From an uncultured Pelagibacteraceae bacterium (GTDB taxonomy: Bacteria > Pseudomonadota > Alphaproteobacteria > Pelagibacterales > Pelagibacteraceae), in the NCBI GenBank assembly GCA_902604005.1, contig CACKXH010000005.1, positions 1 to 57,419 on the forward strand: a DNA stretch of 57,419 nucleotides. The letters are read 5' to 3'. Within the stretch, counting starts at the first letter, position 1; the number at the start of each line of letters is the position of its first letter. The translations under genes and the position numbers were made by a program. This document shows positions 1 through 7,719 of this stretch, one piece after another. The notes under the pieces are model-generated. The model was not told where the DNA came from. It saw nothing but the letters and a program-made list of their open reading frames with translations, and did not search any database.

Positions 1-1
1 T

Positions 2-484
2 GAAACTTATATAATTAAATTTGAAAAAGATAAAGCTAACGGAATGGTACCTGTAAACAAACAATCCCACTTGAGACCATTAGCTACAATAAATCAAGTT
101 AACAAATGTATTTCAATTTTAAAAAGTAAGCCAAAAATTAAAAGATCAATGTGGAGTAGAAGAGCTCAAGAATATGAAGCTAAAATTTCATCAGGAAAAA
201 TTTATGAATTAGCTGAAGTAGTTAGAGATCTGAATAAGGGTGACGATCTAATGGTAGATCAATCTTATAGCGAAAGACAACTTTTTGAAAAAGCTTATGA
301 AAGAATTTTATCTGAATTTCAAATTATCCTCAATTTATCTTTAGATGAAACACAAAAAAAATTAGATAAAGCTTTAAAAAGAAATATTACCAATGTAGCA
401 AAAACAACACCTCAAGAAACTAAAAATCCAGAAGTAAAATTACCTGTTGATGATCAAGAAACAGTTGTAGAGGAAAACTTATAA
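2..484 (+). CDS. CarD/CdnL-family RNA-polymerase-binding regulator (5' partial)
   Basis: This is the C-terminal part of a CarD-type transcription regulator; the frame is open from base 2, so the start lies outside the window. The family binds the RNA polymerase beta subunit and stabilises open complexes at rRNA and other promoters. The visible 160 residues include the helical CarD C-terminal region, with the typical run WSRRAQEYEAKISSG and an E-L-A-E-V-V-R-D-L stretch. An acidic, probably disordered tail follows, ending VEENL. The gene ends just before a strong hairpin terminator. Family assignment is firm; the N-terminal RNAP-interacting Tudor-like domain cannot be checked here. Confidence 0.88.
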   Translation, partial: ETYIIKFEKDKANGMVPVNKQSHLRPLATINQVNKCISILKSKPKIKRSMWSRRAQEYEAKISSGKIYELAEVVRDLNKGDDLMVDQSYSERQLFEKAYERILSEFQIILNLSLDETQKKLDKALKRNITNVAKTTPQETKNPEVKLPVDDQETVVEENL

Positions 485-490
485 TAAAAA

Positions 491-532
491 AAAACGCCTC
501 TCACACGTAAATCGTTATGAGAAGCGTTTTTA
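491..532. terminator. Bidirectional intrinsic terminator
   Basis: Imperfect hairpin with arms AAAACGC..TCTCA and TGAGA..GCGTTTT around a 10-16 nt loop. On the plus strand it is followed by TTTTTAAT, on the minus strand by a run of nine T. It sits between the convergent carD-like gene (+) and the tiny Lys/Arg gene (-), so it can end both transcripts. Confidence 0.8.
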
Positions 533-550
533 ATAAAGAATACTAAGTTA

Positions 551-628
551 CTATCTTCTTCTTCTTTTCTTAGCTTTTTTCTTAGCTTTTTTCTTAGCTT
601 TCTTTGCTTTTTTTCTTCTCTTAGGCAT
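551..628 (-). CDS. 25-residue Lys/Arg/Ala-rich microprotein
   Basis: A short frame reading MPKRRKKAKKAKKKA followed by more KKKA units and ending KKRRRR. Composition is 13 Lys, 6 Arg and 4 Ala out of 25, with no acidic residue, so net charge is about +19. The start is well supported: GGGAG lies 8 nt before the ATG. A consensus-like promoter and a palindrome lie upstream and a terminator downstream. The sequence resembles histone-H1-like tails or very small basic ribosome-associated proteins, but I cannot assign a family. A nucleic-acid-binding role (nucleoid or ribosome) is inference from charge only. The KKKA part is encoded by a 12-bp tandem repeat. Confidence 0.72.
   Translation of the reverse strand: MPKRRKKAKKAKKKAKKKAKKRRRR
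569..604. repeat. 12-bp tandem repeat inside the Lys/Arg gene
   Basis: On the plus strand CTTAGCTTTTTT is repeated about three times. It encodes successive Ala-Lys-Lys-Lys units, so copy-number change would lengthen or shorten the protein in frame. Confidence 0.75.
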
Positions 629-649
629 CTTTAGCTCCCTTTTTAGTTA

Positions 650-670
650 AACGAATCAAATTGATTCGTT
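650..670. promoter_or_regulatory. 21-bp perfect palindrome in leader of the Lys/Arg gene
   Basis: AACGAATCAA-A-TTGATTCGTT: perfect 10-bp arms around one central base. It lies between the predicted -10 element (680-685) and the Shine-Dalgarno sequence of the 25-residue gene. It is either a dimeric-regulator operator or a 5' RNA hairpin. The symmetry is directly visible; the role is inference. Confidence 0.55.
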
Positions 671-679
671 ATTTACTTA

Positions 680-708
680 TTTTTATTTTTTTATATGCGT
701 TATGTCAA
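680..708 (-). promoter_or_regulatory. Sigma-70-type promoter for the Lys/Arg gene
   Basis: On the minus strand a perfect -35 TTGACA (708-703) is followed after 17 nt by TAAAAA (685-680). Transcription would start just before the 650-670 palindrome, giving a leader of about 45 nt with a good GGGAG ribosome site. Confidence 0.55.
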
Positions 709-824
709 TTCTTTAATTTAATTAAACATTTTTCAAAAATTTAAAAAACTTTTTTTTATTTTATAAATATTATGTTAAAAAAAGTTAGTGTTTATGCGTA
801 TAATAATCCAATATTTAAAGTTAT

Positions 825-2525
825 TTAATAAAGTTTTTCTAAATCAATTTTATATTTTTCTAAAATTCTTTTTCTTTTAAGTTTCAAAGTTGGCGTTAAC
901 ATTCCATTTTCAATTGTAAATTCATCTCTAATTAATTTAAATTTCTTAACTTTTTCTACTTGAGATAATGTTTTATTTAGATTTTCAATAAATAATTCAA
1001 TTTCTTTTTTATTTTCGTCTTTTTCACTTACAATTAATGCAACTAAATAGTTTTTTTTATCACCATAAACAAAACTTTGTTTAATTTTTTCATCAAGACA
1101 TAACAGATTTTCAATTTTTGATGGAGAAATATTATCTCCACCTAAATTTACTATTATTTCTTTTTTTCTATCAGTTATCTTTAAATTTCCATCTTTAGTA
1201 ATTTCGCCAATATCTCCAGTATGCAACCAACCATCTTTAATAATTTCCTCAGTTTCTTTTTTTTTGTTCCAATAACCAAGCATAACATTTTCTCCTCTAA
1301 CTAAAATTTCACCATCTTCAGCAATTTTTACTTCATTTGTTTTAAAGGGTGGCCCTACAGTTTCAATTTTAATTTTTCCTGGAATATTACAGCTCACAAC
1401 GGGTGAGGTTTCCGTTAATCCATACCCCTGTAAAGTAGGTAATCCTATAGCATTCAAAAATTCACCTATTTTTTGATCTAATGCACCACCTCCTGAAACG
1501 AAGGCTTTTAGTTTGCCTCCAAATTGATTTTTTATTTTTCTTCTAACTAATTTTTCACATAAAAAATTAATACATTTTTCTTTAAAATTTAAAGACTCTT
1601 TATTCAAGACTTTTGTTCCAAGAGAAATTGTATTTTCTATCAATTTTTTTTTAATTCCTTTTTGTTTAGAAAAATTGAGAGAAATTTTACTATACAAATT
1701 TTGATAAAATCTTGGCACTGCTGTCATAATAGTAGGTTTAGCTATTGACATATTAAGCAGCAGTTTTTCTAAACTCTCAGCATAGAAAACTTTTGCACCG
1801 AGAGAAATTTGAACATATTGAACAGTATGCTCGTATGAATGAGATAATGGGAGCCAAGTTAAAAAGACTGGTTCACTTTTTTTAATTATCAATTTTAAAA
1901 TTTCTAATGCACCTTCACAATTAGATAAAATACCTCCATGACTAAGCATAACACCTTTGGGATTACCAGTAGTTCCTGATGTATAAATAATGCACGCAAG
2001 ATCATTTCTTTTAATTTCATGATTATAGTCTTCAGAAATAGAAATCGTTTCTCGCTTTAAATTTTTCTCAAAAATATTTTCTATACTTTCAATTTCTTTA
2101 TTAAAATTTTCAATTGATAAAATAATAGTTTCATTTGAAATAAATTTTTCTATTTTTTTGAATTGAATATAATTTGAAACAATACAAATTTTAGGCTTAC
2201 AGTCATTTAAAATATATTCGTAATCTTTTTCTGAATAAGTTGTAAATAAAGGAACTGTTACTCCTCCGGCATTCATAATTGCTACATCTGTAATAAGCCA
2301 TTCAGGTCTATTTTCAGATAATAAAACACACCTATCTCCTCTAGATAAACTTTTTTTTAAGTATTCTGATAAAATATGAACATGATGCTCAGCTTGTCTC
2401 CAAGTTATAAAATTGTTATTATTGACTTTTAACCATTTCAAAAACGGTTTATTAGACTCTAGGTCTTTTTCTCTACATTTTTTAAAAAAAAGTTCTACTA
2501 AACTATTAGTTTTATTTATATCCAT
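825..2525 (-). CDS. Long-chain acyl-CoA synthetase (AMP-forming)
   Basis: ANL-superfamily adenylating enzyme that activates fatty acids to acyl-CoA with ATP. The P-loop YTSGTTGNPKGVMLSH is at about 181-196, GYGLTETSPVVS lies in the middle third, and GWLHTGDIG and TDRKKEIIV with the hinge follow. Length (566 aa) is slightly under the 600-residue FadD15-type enzymes, and no transmembrane segment is evident. The ATG lies only 4 nt after the encoded CCA end of the upstream tRNA-Leu, and the N-terminus (NSLVELFFKK) fits the family, so a start this close to the tRNA looks real. Substrate chain length cannot be read from sequence. Confidence 0.9.
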   Translation of the reverse strand: MDINKTNSLVELFFKKCREKDLESNKPFLKWLKVNNNNFITWRQAEHHVHILSEYLKKSLSRGDRCVLLSENRPEWLITDVAIMNAGGVTVPLFTTYSEKDYEYILNDCKPKICIVSNYIQFKKIEKFISNETIILSIENFNKEIESIENIFEKNLKRETISISEDYNHEIKRNDLACIIYTSGTTGNPKGVMLSHGGILSNCEGALEILKLIIKKSEPVFLTWLPLSHSYEHTVQYVQISLGAKVFYAESLEKLLLNMSIAKPTIMTAVPRFYQNLYSKISLNFSKQKGIKKKLIENTISLGTKVLNKESLNFKEKCINFLCEKLVRRKIKNQFGGKLKAFVSGGGALDQKIGEFLNAIGLPTLQGYGLTETSPVVSCNIPGKIKIETVGPPFKTNEVKIAEDGEILVRGENVMLGYWNKKKETEEIIKDGWLHTGDIGEITKDGNLKITDRKKEIIVNLGGDNISPSKIENLLCLDEKIKQSFVYGDKKNYLVALIVSEKDENKKEIELFIENLNKTLSQVEKVKKFKLIRDEFTIENGMLTPTLKLKRKRILEKYKIDLEKLY

Positions 2526-2529
2526 AACT

Positions 2530-2614
2530 TGGTGGGCGAAGAGAGAATCGAACTCTCACTTCTTGCGAAACACGATTTTGAGTCGTGCGCGTCTACCAGT
2601 TCCGCCATTCGCCC
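2530..2614 (-). tRNA. tRNA-Leu (anticodon CAA)
   Basis: An 85-nt class II tRNA with encoded CCA. Acceptor GGGCGAA pairs with TTCGCCC. The D arm contains GGAACTGGTAGACGC. The anticodon stem CACGA/TCGTG holds the loop CTCAAAA (anticodon CAA, reads UUG). A long variable arm and a GAGAG-TTCGATT-CTCTC T arm follow. The acyl-CoA synthetase ATG follows the CCA after four bases, so the two are probably co-transcribed and separated by tRNA 3' processing. Confidence 0.95.
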
Positions 2615-2673
2615 TTAATTGTTTAAAAATTTATTAAATAGTATAAGAACTAAAATTATATTAAAACCAAAAA

Positions 2674-3279
2674 ATGTTTAGTTCTCTTTATAAAAAATGT
2701 TTAAATTTAGCGGCTCACAAAAGTTCTAAGTATTACCTGGCAATTGTTTCTTTTATTGAAAGTTCTTTTTTTCCCATACCTCCAGATGTAATGGTAATAC
2801 CTATGGTTATTGCAAAAAGAAAAGATTTTATAAAAATTTTTCTTATTACTACAATATTTTCCGTGCTCGGAGGTATATTAGGATATTTTATCGGATTATT
2901 TTTTTTTGATATTGGAATACAAATAATGAGTTTTTATGGATATGAGGATAAACTAAACAATCTTAAAAATAATTTAACAAATAATGAGGGATTTTATGCC
3001 TGGTTAGGAATTCTTTTTTTAGCTGGTTTTACTCCCCTTCCTTATAAAGTTTTTACTATTGCGAGCGGCCTAATTGGATTTAATATTATAATTTTTATTA
3101 TTATAAGCCTAATATCTAGAGGTCTGCGTTTTTTTATTGTTTCTTATTTGTCCTATAGATTGGGAAATTTCTTCACAGAATTTATGGAAAAACATGGATC
3201 AAAATGGTTTACAATTATAGGTATTACAATTGTTATAATTGGAATTATAATTTACCTAATTCTTAAATCTTATGCTTAA
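2674..3279 (+). CDS. DedA/YqaA-type SNARE-associated membrane protein
   Basis: A 201-residue polytopic membrane protein. It carries the DedA-family start region with SFIESSFFPIPPDV, a G-G-x-L-G-Y-x-I-G helix after about residue 60, a FTPLPYKVFTIASGL segment and a C-terminal helix. DedA-family proteins are linked to lipid flipping and membrane homeostasis; the YqaA subgroup has no firmly fixed substrate. The last 8 nt overlap dsbB. It heads a three-gene plus-strand set with dsbB and coq7. Confidence 0.85.
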   Translation: MFSSLYKKCLNLAAHKSSKYYLAIVSFIESSFFPIPPDVMVIPMVIAKRKDFIKIFLITTIFSVLGGILGYFIGLFFFDIGIQIMSFYGYEDKLNNLKNNLTNNEGFYAWLGILFLAGFTPLPYKVFTIASGLIGFNIIIFIIISLISRGLRFFIVSYLSYRLGNFFTEFMEKHGSKWFTIIGITIVIIGIIIYLILKSYA

Positions 3280-3760
3280 TTATAAAATTGAAACTTTTTT
3301 AAAGATAATCATTATAATTAGTTTGAGTGCATTAATTTCAGCCTATTTTATAGAGTATGTTCTTGGTCACCAGCCATGTAATTTATGTCTAATAGAAAGA
3401 ATTCCTTATGGTTTGTGCATAATTTTAATTGTCTTAAATTATATGTTTAAAATAGATAACAAGTTTTTAATTATATTATTAATTCTTACCTTTATTTTCT
3501 CTTTTATGATTTCGGCTTATCATTTTGGAATTGAAAAAGGCTTTTTAGAGGAATCGGCCATTTGCGTAGTAAAAAATACTACTGAAATAATCTCAAAAGA
3601 AGAATTATTAAAAGAATTACAAGCAAAAACTATAAGTTGTAAAGATGTGACATTTAGAATTTTTGGATTTTCTCTTACAACAATTAATATAATAATAAGT
3701 TTAATTATAGTTATTTTGCTATCCAAAATCTTTATAAATTATGAACAATTTAAAAAATAA
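3272..3760 (+). CDS. dsbB: Disulfide bond formation protein DsbB
   Basis: Inner-membrane quinone reductase that reoxidises periplasmic DsbA. Four hydrophobic helices are visible. The first periplasmic loop carries the signature HQPCNLCLIER (Cys36, Cys39) and the second loop has a separated pair (Cys98, Cys123). Length of 162 aa is typical. The start overlaps the upstream DedA-like gene by 8 nt and the end overlaps coq7 by 20 nt, so the genes are likely translationally coupled. The ubiquinone-making Coq7 neighbour fits a quinone-dependent enzyme. Confidence 0.93.
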   Translation: MLNYKIETFLKIIIIISLSALISAYFIEYVLGHQPCNLCLIERIPYGLCIILIVLNYMFKIDNKFLIILLILTFIFSFMISAYHFGIEKGFLEESAICVVKNTTEIISKEELLKELQAKTISCKDVTFRIFGFSLTTINIIISLIIVILLSKIFINYEQFKK

Positions 3761-4271
3761 AATAGAGGAGTTCATTAGAGTTGACCATGCCGGTGAAAGA
3801 GGAGCGGTCAAAATCTATGAAGGACAATTATTGGCCTTAAATACTTTAGTAAAAGATGAAAGTTTAAAAAAAACTATAGAAGAAATGAAGATCCATGAAA
3901 AAGAACATTGTGATTTTTTTGAAAATGAAATCAAAAAAAGAAAAATTGAACCTACAAAATTATTACCCTTATGGGATTTATTAGGAGTTGGCTTAGGCTT
4001 TGGTTCAACTCTTTTAGGAAAAAAGGCAGCAATGTTATGCACTGCCTCTGTTGAAGAAGTTATTGACGACCATTATCAAAGTCAAATTAATCAACTAGGC
4101 TCTGAAGAAAAAGATCTTAAGAAAAAGATTATTAAATTTAGGGAAGATGAATTACATCATAAAGATATAGCTTACGAGAAGGGTGCTACTAAAAAAGGTT
4201 TTTATTCAATAATGGACAAAATTATTAAGACGGGATCAAAGATAGCAATTAATATTTCAGAAAAAATTTAA
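3741..4271 (+). CDS. coq7: Demethoxyubiquinone hydroxylase (Coq7 type)
   Basis: Di-iron monooxygenase for the penultimate hydroxylation of ubiquinone synthesis. The family start IRVDHAGERGAVKIYEGQ is at 12-29. Carboxylate/His ligands appear as E-x-x-H in MKIHEKEHCDFF, in the EEVIDDHY helix and in REDELHHKDIA. The 176-residue length fits the bacterial form. The alternative UbiF flavoprotein is not seen here. It ends 2 nt before the convergent HNH gene. Confidence 0.93.
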   Translation: MNNLKNKIEEFIRVDHAGERGAVKIYEGQLLALNTLVKDESLKKTIEEMKIHEKEHCDFFENEIKKRKIEPTKLLPLWDLLGVGLGFGSTLLGKKAAMLCTASVEEVIDDHYQSQINQLGSEEKDLKKKIIKFREDELHHKDIAYEKGATKKGFYSIMDKIIKTGSKIAINISEKI

Positions 4272-4273
4272 AT

Positions 4274-4843
4274 TTAAGCCTCTAGTTCTACATCCCAGTA
4301 TAGATAATCCATCCAGCTTTTGTGTAAAAAATTAGGAGGGAAATTTTTTCCATTACGATGTAAATCTTCAGTTGAAGGTTGATAGGGATATTGAAATAGT
4401 TTCATACCAGAAGATTTAAGTAATTTTCCACCTTTTTTTACATTGCAAGTTGAACAAGCAGTTACAACATTATCCCAATGCGTTTCTCCACCTTTTGATC
4501 TAGGAAGTAAATGATCAAAAGTAAGCTCTTCTCCACTACCACAATACTGACATGAAAATTTATCTCTAAGAAAAACATTAAATCGAGTAAAACTTGGCTG
4601 TGATTGTGGAACTATGTAATCTTTTAAAGCAATAACACTTGGTAATTGCATATCAAATGATGGACTTCTTACAATTCTATCATAAGTACTAACTATTATT
4701 ACTCTATCTAAGAAAACTGATTTTACAGTATCTTGCCAAGACCATAACGACAATGGATAATAACTTAAAGGTCTATAATCTGCATTTAAAACTAATGCAG
4801 GACACTTTTCTAAAGAAACATCTTGTTCAAAAAAATTATTCAT
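4274..4843 (-). CDS. HNH endonuclease-like protein
   Basis: A 189-residue protein with a C-terminal HNH module: zinc cysteines C98/C101 (FSCQYCG), catalytic D110-H111 (FDHLLPRSKGG), N125, and C130/C133 (CSTCN). The N-terminal part (ALVLNADYRPLSYYPLSLW) is typical of the conserved alphaproteobacterial chromosomal HNH family. The real cellular role is not established; no methylase or restriction partner is nearby, so a restriction role is unlikely. All catalytic residues look intact. Confidence 0.88.
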   Translation of the reverse strand: MNNFFEQDVSLEKCPALVLNADYRPLSYYPLSLWSWQDTVKSVFLDRVIIVSTYDRIVRSPSFDMQLPSVIALKDYIVPQSQPSFTRFNVFLRDKFSCQYCGSGEELTFDHLLPRSKGGETHWDNVVTACSTCNVKKGGKLLKSSGMKLFQYPYQPSTEDLHRNGKNFPPNFLHKSWMDYLYWDVELEA

Positions 4844-4890
4844 ATTTAAAGTTTAGCTTAAAAAAAAAAAAATTCAATAATAAGCAATTG

Positions 4891-5541
4891 TTAAATTTTT
4901 TTTAAAATATAGTTTAATGCCACACTTGATGCCTCAATCGGAATATGATGGTCACAATTTTTAATCAAATGAGTTTCTATATTTACATTATTTCTAATAA
5001 AAAAATCTTTTGCCTCTAACAAAAAATCTGGTGAGACAACTTGGTCAGAGTCACCATGTATAAGTAAAGTATTTGTTGAAGCCCTTTTTCTAGATTTCAA
5101 ATCTTTTTGATTGATAATTTTTCCAGAGAATCCAACTACACAATTATATTCTTTATCAGTTATTAAACCTAAATTTATAGACATCATACACCCTTGACTA
5201 AATCCTGATAGACAAATTTTGTTGTTTTCTAAATTAAACTTATATTTTATTTCATCAATAAACTTATTTAATTTTTTTTCAGCGTTTATTGATTGTTCCA
5301 AAATATAATTAGGATCATCTTTTGTTAAATCAAACCATTGAAATCCTGATGGATTTATAGGACATGGTTCGTGACCGTTAGGGCATATAAAAATAGTATT
5401 TGGTAAATGTCTTTTCCAATTTAATGACAGCATGCTTATATCTTTACCATCCCCTCCATAACCGTGAAGAAGAATAATTGCATTTTTAATTTCTTTATCT
5501 TCTTCAGGTTTTATAATGATTGAATCTAGGCAAAATGTCAT
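4891..5541 (-). CDS. Alpha/beta-hydrolase, carboxylesterase/phospholipase-like
   Basis: A 216-residue cytosolic serine hydrolase of the esterase/lysophospholipase family. It has the oxyanion motif LLHGYGGDG (24-32), nucleophile elbow GFSQG (Ser115), acid in HGDSDQVV (about Asp166) and catalytic His near 198 (CDHHIP). Substrate cannot be read from the sequence. It is divergent from the HIG1-type gene. Confidence 0.85.
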   Translation of the reverse strand: MTFCLDSIIIKPEEDKEIKNAIILLHGYGGDGKDISMLSLNWKRHLPNTIFICPNGHEPCPINPSGFQWFDLTKDDPNYILEQSINAEKKLNKFIDEIKYKFNLENNKICLSGFSQGCMMSINLGLITDKEYNCVVGFSGKIINQKDLKSRKRASTNTLLIHGDSDQVVSPDFLLEAKDFFIRNNVNIETHLIKNCDHHIPIEASSVALNYILKKI

Positions 5542-5590
5542 ACTGCATAATTTATGTTTTTTTATTTTTAAAACACCCTACAATACAATA

Positions 5591-5794
5591 ATGATTTCTG
5601 GAATATTAGTAAAAATATTATCCATAACTTTATTAATTGCTGTTGGTGTTGTTCTTATACTAGGAATTGGTACATTATTTAAAGGTGGAGAAACAAGCAA
5701 AAAATATTCGAATAAATTAATGCAATTAAGAGTACTATTACAATTTATAGCTATAATAATTTTGGTAGGCTTTGCCTATTTTTTTAAGAATTAA
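5591..5794 (+). CDS. Twin-transmembrane HIG1-domain protein
   Basis: A 67-residue protein starting MISGILVKILS. Two transmembrane helices flank a short polar loop (GGETSKKYSNKLMQLRVLLQ), matching the HIG1/twin-transmembrane family. Family members act as small assembly or stability factors around respiratory complexes in mitochondria and alphaproteobacteria; the exact role here is unknown. An in-frame ATG at 5516 would add 25 residues, but that part lacks family similarity and overlaps the divergent hydrolase. The gene end overlaps tlpA by 4 nt, tail to tail. Confidence 0.8.
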   Translation: MISGILVKILSITLLIAVGVVLILGIGTLFKGGETSKKYSNKLMQLRVLLQFIAIIILVGFAYFFKN

Positions 5795-6300
5795 TTAAAA
5801 CTGCTTAGCCATTCAACAAATTTTTCATCTTTAAAATCAATAGAACCTATGACTCTTGCAAATTCAAATCCATCTTTATTAAATAAAATTGAAGTTGGTA
5901 TTCCTCTTAATCTAAATTTTTTGGCTAATGTTGTTGGAGGGTCGAAATATAATTCTAAATTTTTAATTTCTAACTCTTCAAAAAACTCTGAAGATTTCTC
6001 AAAACTATCTTTCCCAACATTAATTGGAAATATTTTTAAATTGTCTAATTTTGTATGAATTTGTAATGCATCTAAAGAAGGCATTTCATCTTTACACGGA
6101 ACACACCAAGTTGCCCAAAAATTCAATAAAATCAAATTTCCCTTATAATCATTTAAATCTAGTTGTTTATTTTGAGCGTCTAGAAACGTTAAACCATCAT
6201 ACTTTTTAAGCTCTTTGTTTATAACAAGATTTTTCAAATCAGCTGATTCAGCAATCAAAGAATTAAATAACAAAAAAATAAATATTATTAAAAATCTCAT
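5791..6300 (-). CDS. TlpA-like periplasmic thioredoxin
   Basis: A 169-residue thiol-disulfide oxidoreductase with an N-terminal signal peptide or anchor (MRFLIIFIFLLFNSLIAES) and a thioredoxin fold with active site WCVPC (Cys66, Cys69). A cis-Pro region LRGIPTSILF follows. TlpA proteins keep periplasmic cysteines reduced, often for cytochrome oxidase or c-type cytochrome maturation. Divergence from argH is the classic alphaproteobacterial arrangement. Only 24 nt separate the two start codons, so the promoters must overlap the coding regions. Confidence 0.9.
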   Translation of the reverse strand: MRFLIIFIFLLFNSLIAESADLKNLVINKELKKYDGLTFLDAQNKQLDLNDYKGNLILLNFWATWCVPCKDEMPSLDALQIHTKLDNLKIFPINVGKDSFEKSSEFFEELEIKNLELYFDPPTTLAKKFRLRGIPTSILFNKDGFEFARVIGSIDFKDEKFVEWLSSFN

Positions 6301-6324
6301 GTTAAACAGGTATAACTAATTATC

Positions 6325-7719
6325 ATGACAAAAAATAAAAACAACCAGGCAATATGGAGTACTAGAATTAAAAATAATGGTTCTGGTCTTTTTCAAAGAA
6401 TTGGAAGCTCTATTGACATTGATAAAAGACTTTATCGTGAAGATATAGCTGGATCCATCGCTCATGTAGAGATGCTATTTAAACAAAAAATAATTTCATT
6501 TAAAGTAAAGAATAAAATTATTTATGGTCTTAATAAAATAAGAAATGAAATATCAACAAAAAAATTTGAGTTTAAAAAAAGATATGAAGATATTCATATG
6601 AACATAGAAAAAAGACTCTTCGAAATAATTGGGGAAGAGGCTGGCTATATTCACACAGGAAGATCTAGAAATGATCAAGTAATTACTGATTTTAAAATTT
6701 GGATTAAATCTGCTAATAAAGAAATTATAATTGTGTTGAATAGAATGATAAAAAGTACATTAAGATTGGCCGAAAAAAATATAGACACTATAATGCCAGG
6801 TTTCACTCATCTCAAAAATGCACAAGCTATTTCATTTGCACATTATTTAATGGCTTATGTTGAGATTTTTAGTAGAGATAAAAAAAGATTTAACAATAAT
6901 TTAGATAATCTAGATGAAAATCCTTTAGGTGTTGCTGCTTTAACTGGGACTTCATTTAACATAGATAGGAACTATACAACTAAGAAACTAGGTTTTAAAA
7001 GACCAACAAATAATTCTATTGATACTGTTTCAGATAGAGATTTTGTTTTAGATTTTTTATATAGTGTATCAGTATGCTCAATGCATATTTCTAGAATTGC
7101 TGAAGAACTTATAATTTGGAATTCTGAAGGATTTAATCTAATAAATTTATCAGATAAAATAGTTACAGGTTCTTCAATAATGCCTCAAAAGAAAAATCCA
7201 GACCTATTAGAATATTTAAGAGGAAAAACTGGTAGCAGTTACGGAAATTTATTTTCAATGCTAACAATATTAAAGGGCTTACCTTTATCTTATTTTAAAG
7301 ATCTTCAAGATGATAAAGAAATTATTTTCAAATCTAACGATACATTAATTGATTGTCTAAAAATATTTGATGAAATATTAAAAAACTTTACTCCTAATAA
7401 AAAGAGAATGCTTGAACTTGCAAATTATGGACACTTAACAGCAACTGACTTAGCTGATTATCTCGTAAAAAATCACTCGATGTCTTTTAGAAAAGCCTAT
7501 CAAAAAACAGCTAATATAGTTAATTTTGCCGAAAGAAATAAAAAAAACCTTAATCAATTAACATTAGTAGAATTAAAAAAAATTGAGCCAAAACTCACAA
7601 TAGATGTTTTAAAAGTCTTTGATTTAAAGAATTCTGTTAATTCGAAAAAATCATACGGTGGAACATCTTTTGAAAATATTAAAAAAATGATAATGAAATA
7701 TAAAAAAAAAAATGATTAA
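6325..7719 (+). CDS. argH: Argininosuccinate lyase
   Basis: Last enzyme of arginine synthesis; splits argininosuccinate to arginine and fumarate. Fumarase/aspartase-superfamily hallmarks are present: the TGRSRNDQV region (about 110) and the signature GSSIMPQKKNPDLLEYLRG containing the catalytic serine loop. The 464-residue length is normal. It heads the argH-lipoprotein-lysA-plsC unit, and its last 8 nt overlap the small lipoprotein gene. Confidence 0.97.
   Translation: MTKNKNNQAIWSTRIKNNGSGLFQRIGSSIDIDKRLYREDIAGSIAHVEMLFKQKIISFKVKNKIIYGLNKIRNEISTKKFEFKKRYEDIHMNIEKRLFEIIGEEAGYIHTGRSRNDQVITDFKIWIKSANKEIIIVLNRMIKSTLRLAEKNIDTIMPGFTHLKNAQAISFAHYLMAYVEIFSRDKKRFNNNLDNLDENPLGVAALTGTSFNIDRNYTTKKLGFKRPTNNSIDTVSDRDFVLDFLYSVSVCSMHISRIAEELIIWNSEGFNLINLSDKIVTGSSIMPQKKNPDLLEYLRGKTGSSYGNLFSMLTILKGLPLSYFKDLQDDKEIIFKSNDTLIDCLKIFDEILKNFTPNKKRMLELANYGHLTATDLADYLVKNHSMSFRKAYQKTANIVNFAERNKKNLNQLTLVELKKIEPKLTIDVLKVFDLKNSVNSKKSYGGTSFENIKKMIMKYKKKND

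Noticed and set aside
2413-2637. Open frame crossing the tRNA-Leu gene on the plus strand
   Set aside because: It runs through a complete tRNA and the start of the acyl-CoA synthetase; no coding signal.
4274-4843. Restriction-type role for the HNH protein
   Set aside because: No methyltransferase, specificity subunit or mobile signature nearby, and it belongs to a broadly conserved alphaproteobacterial family.
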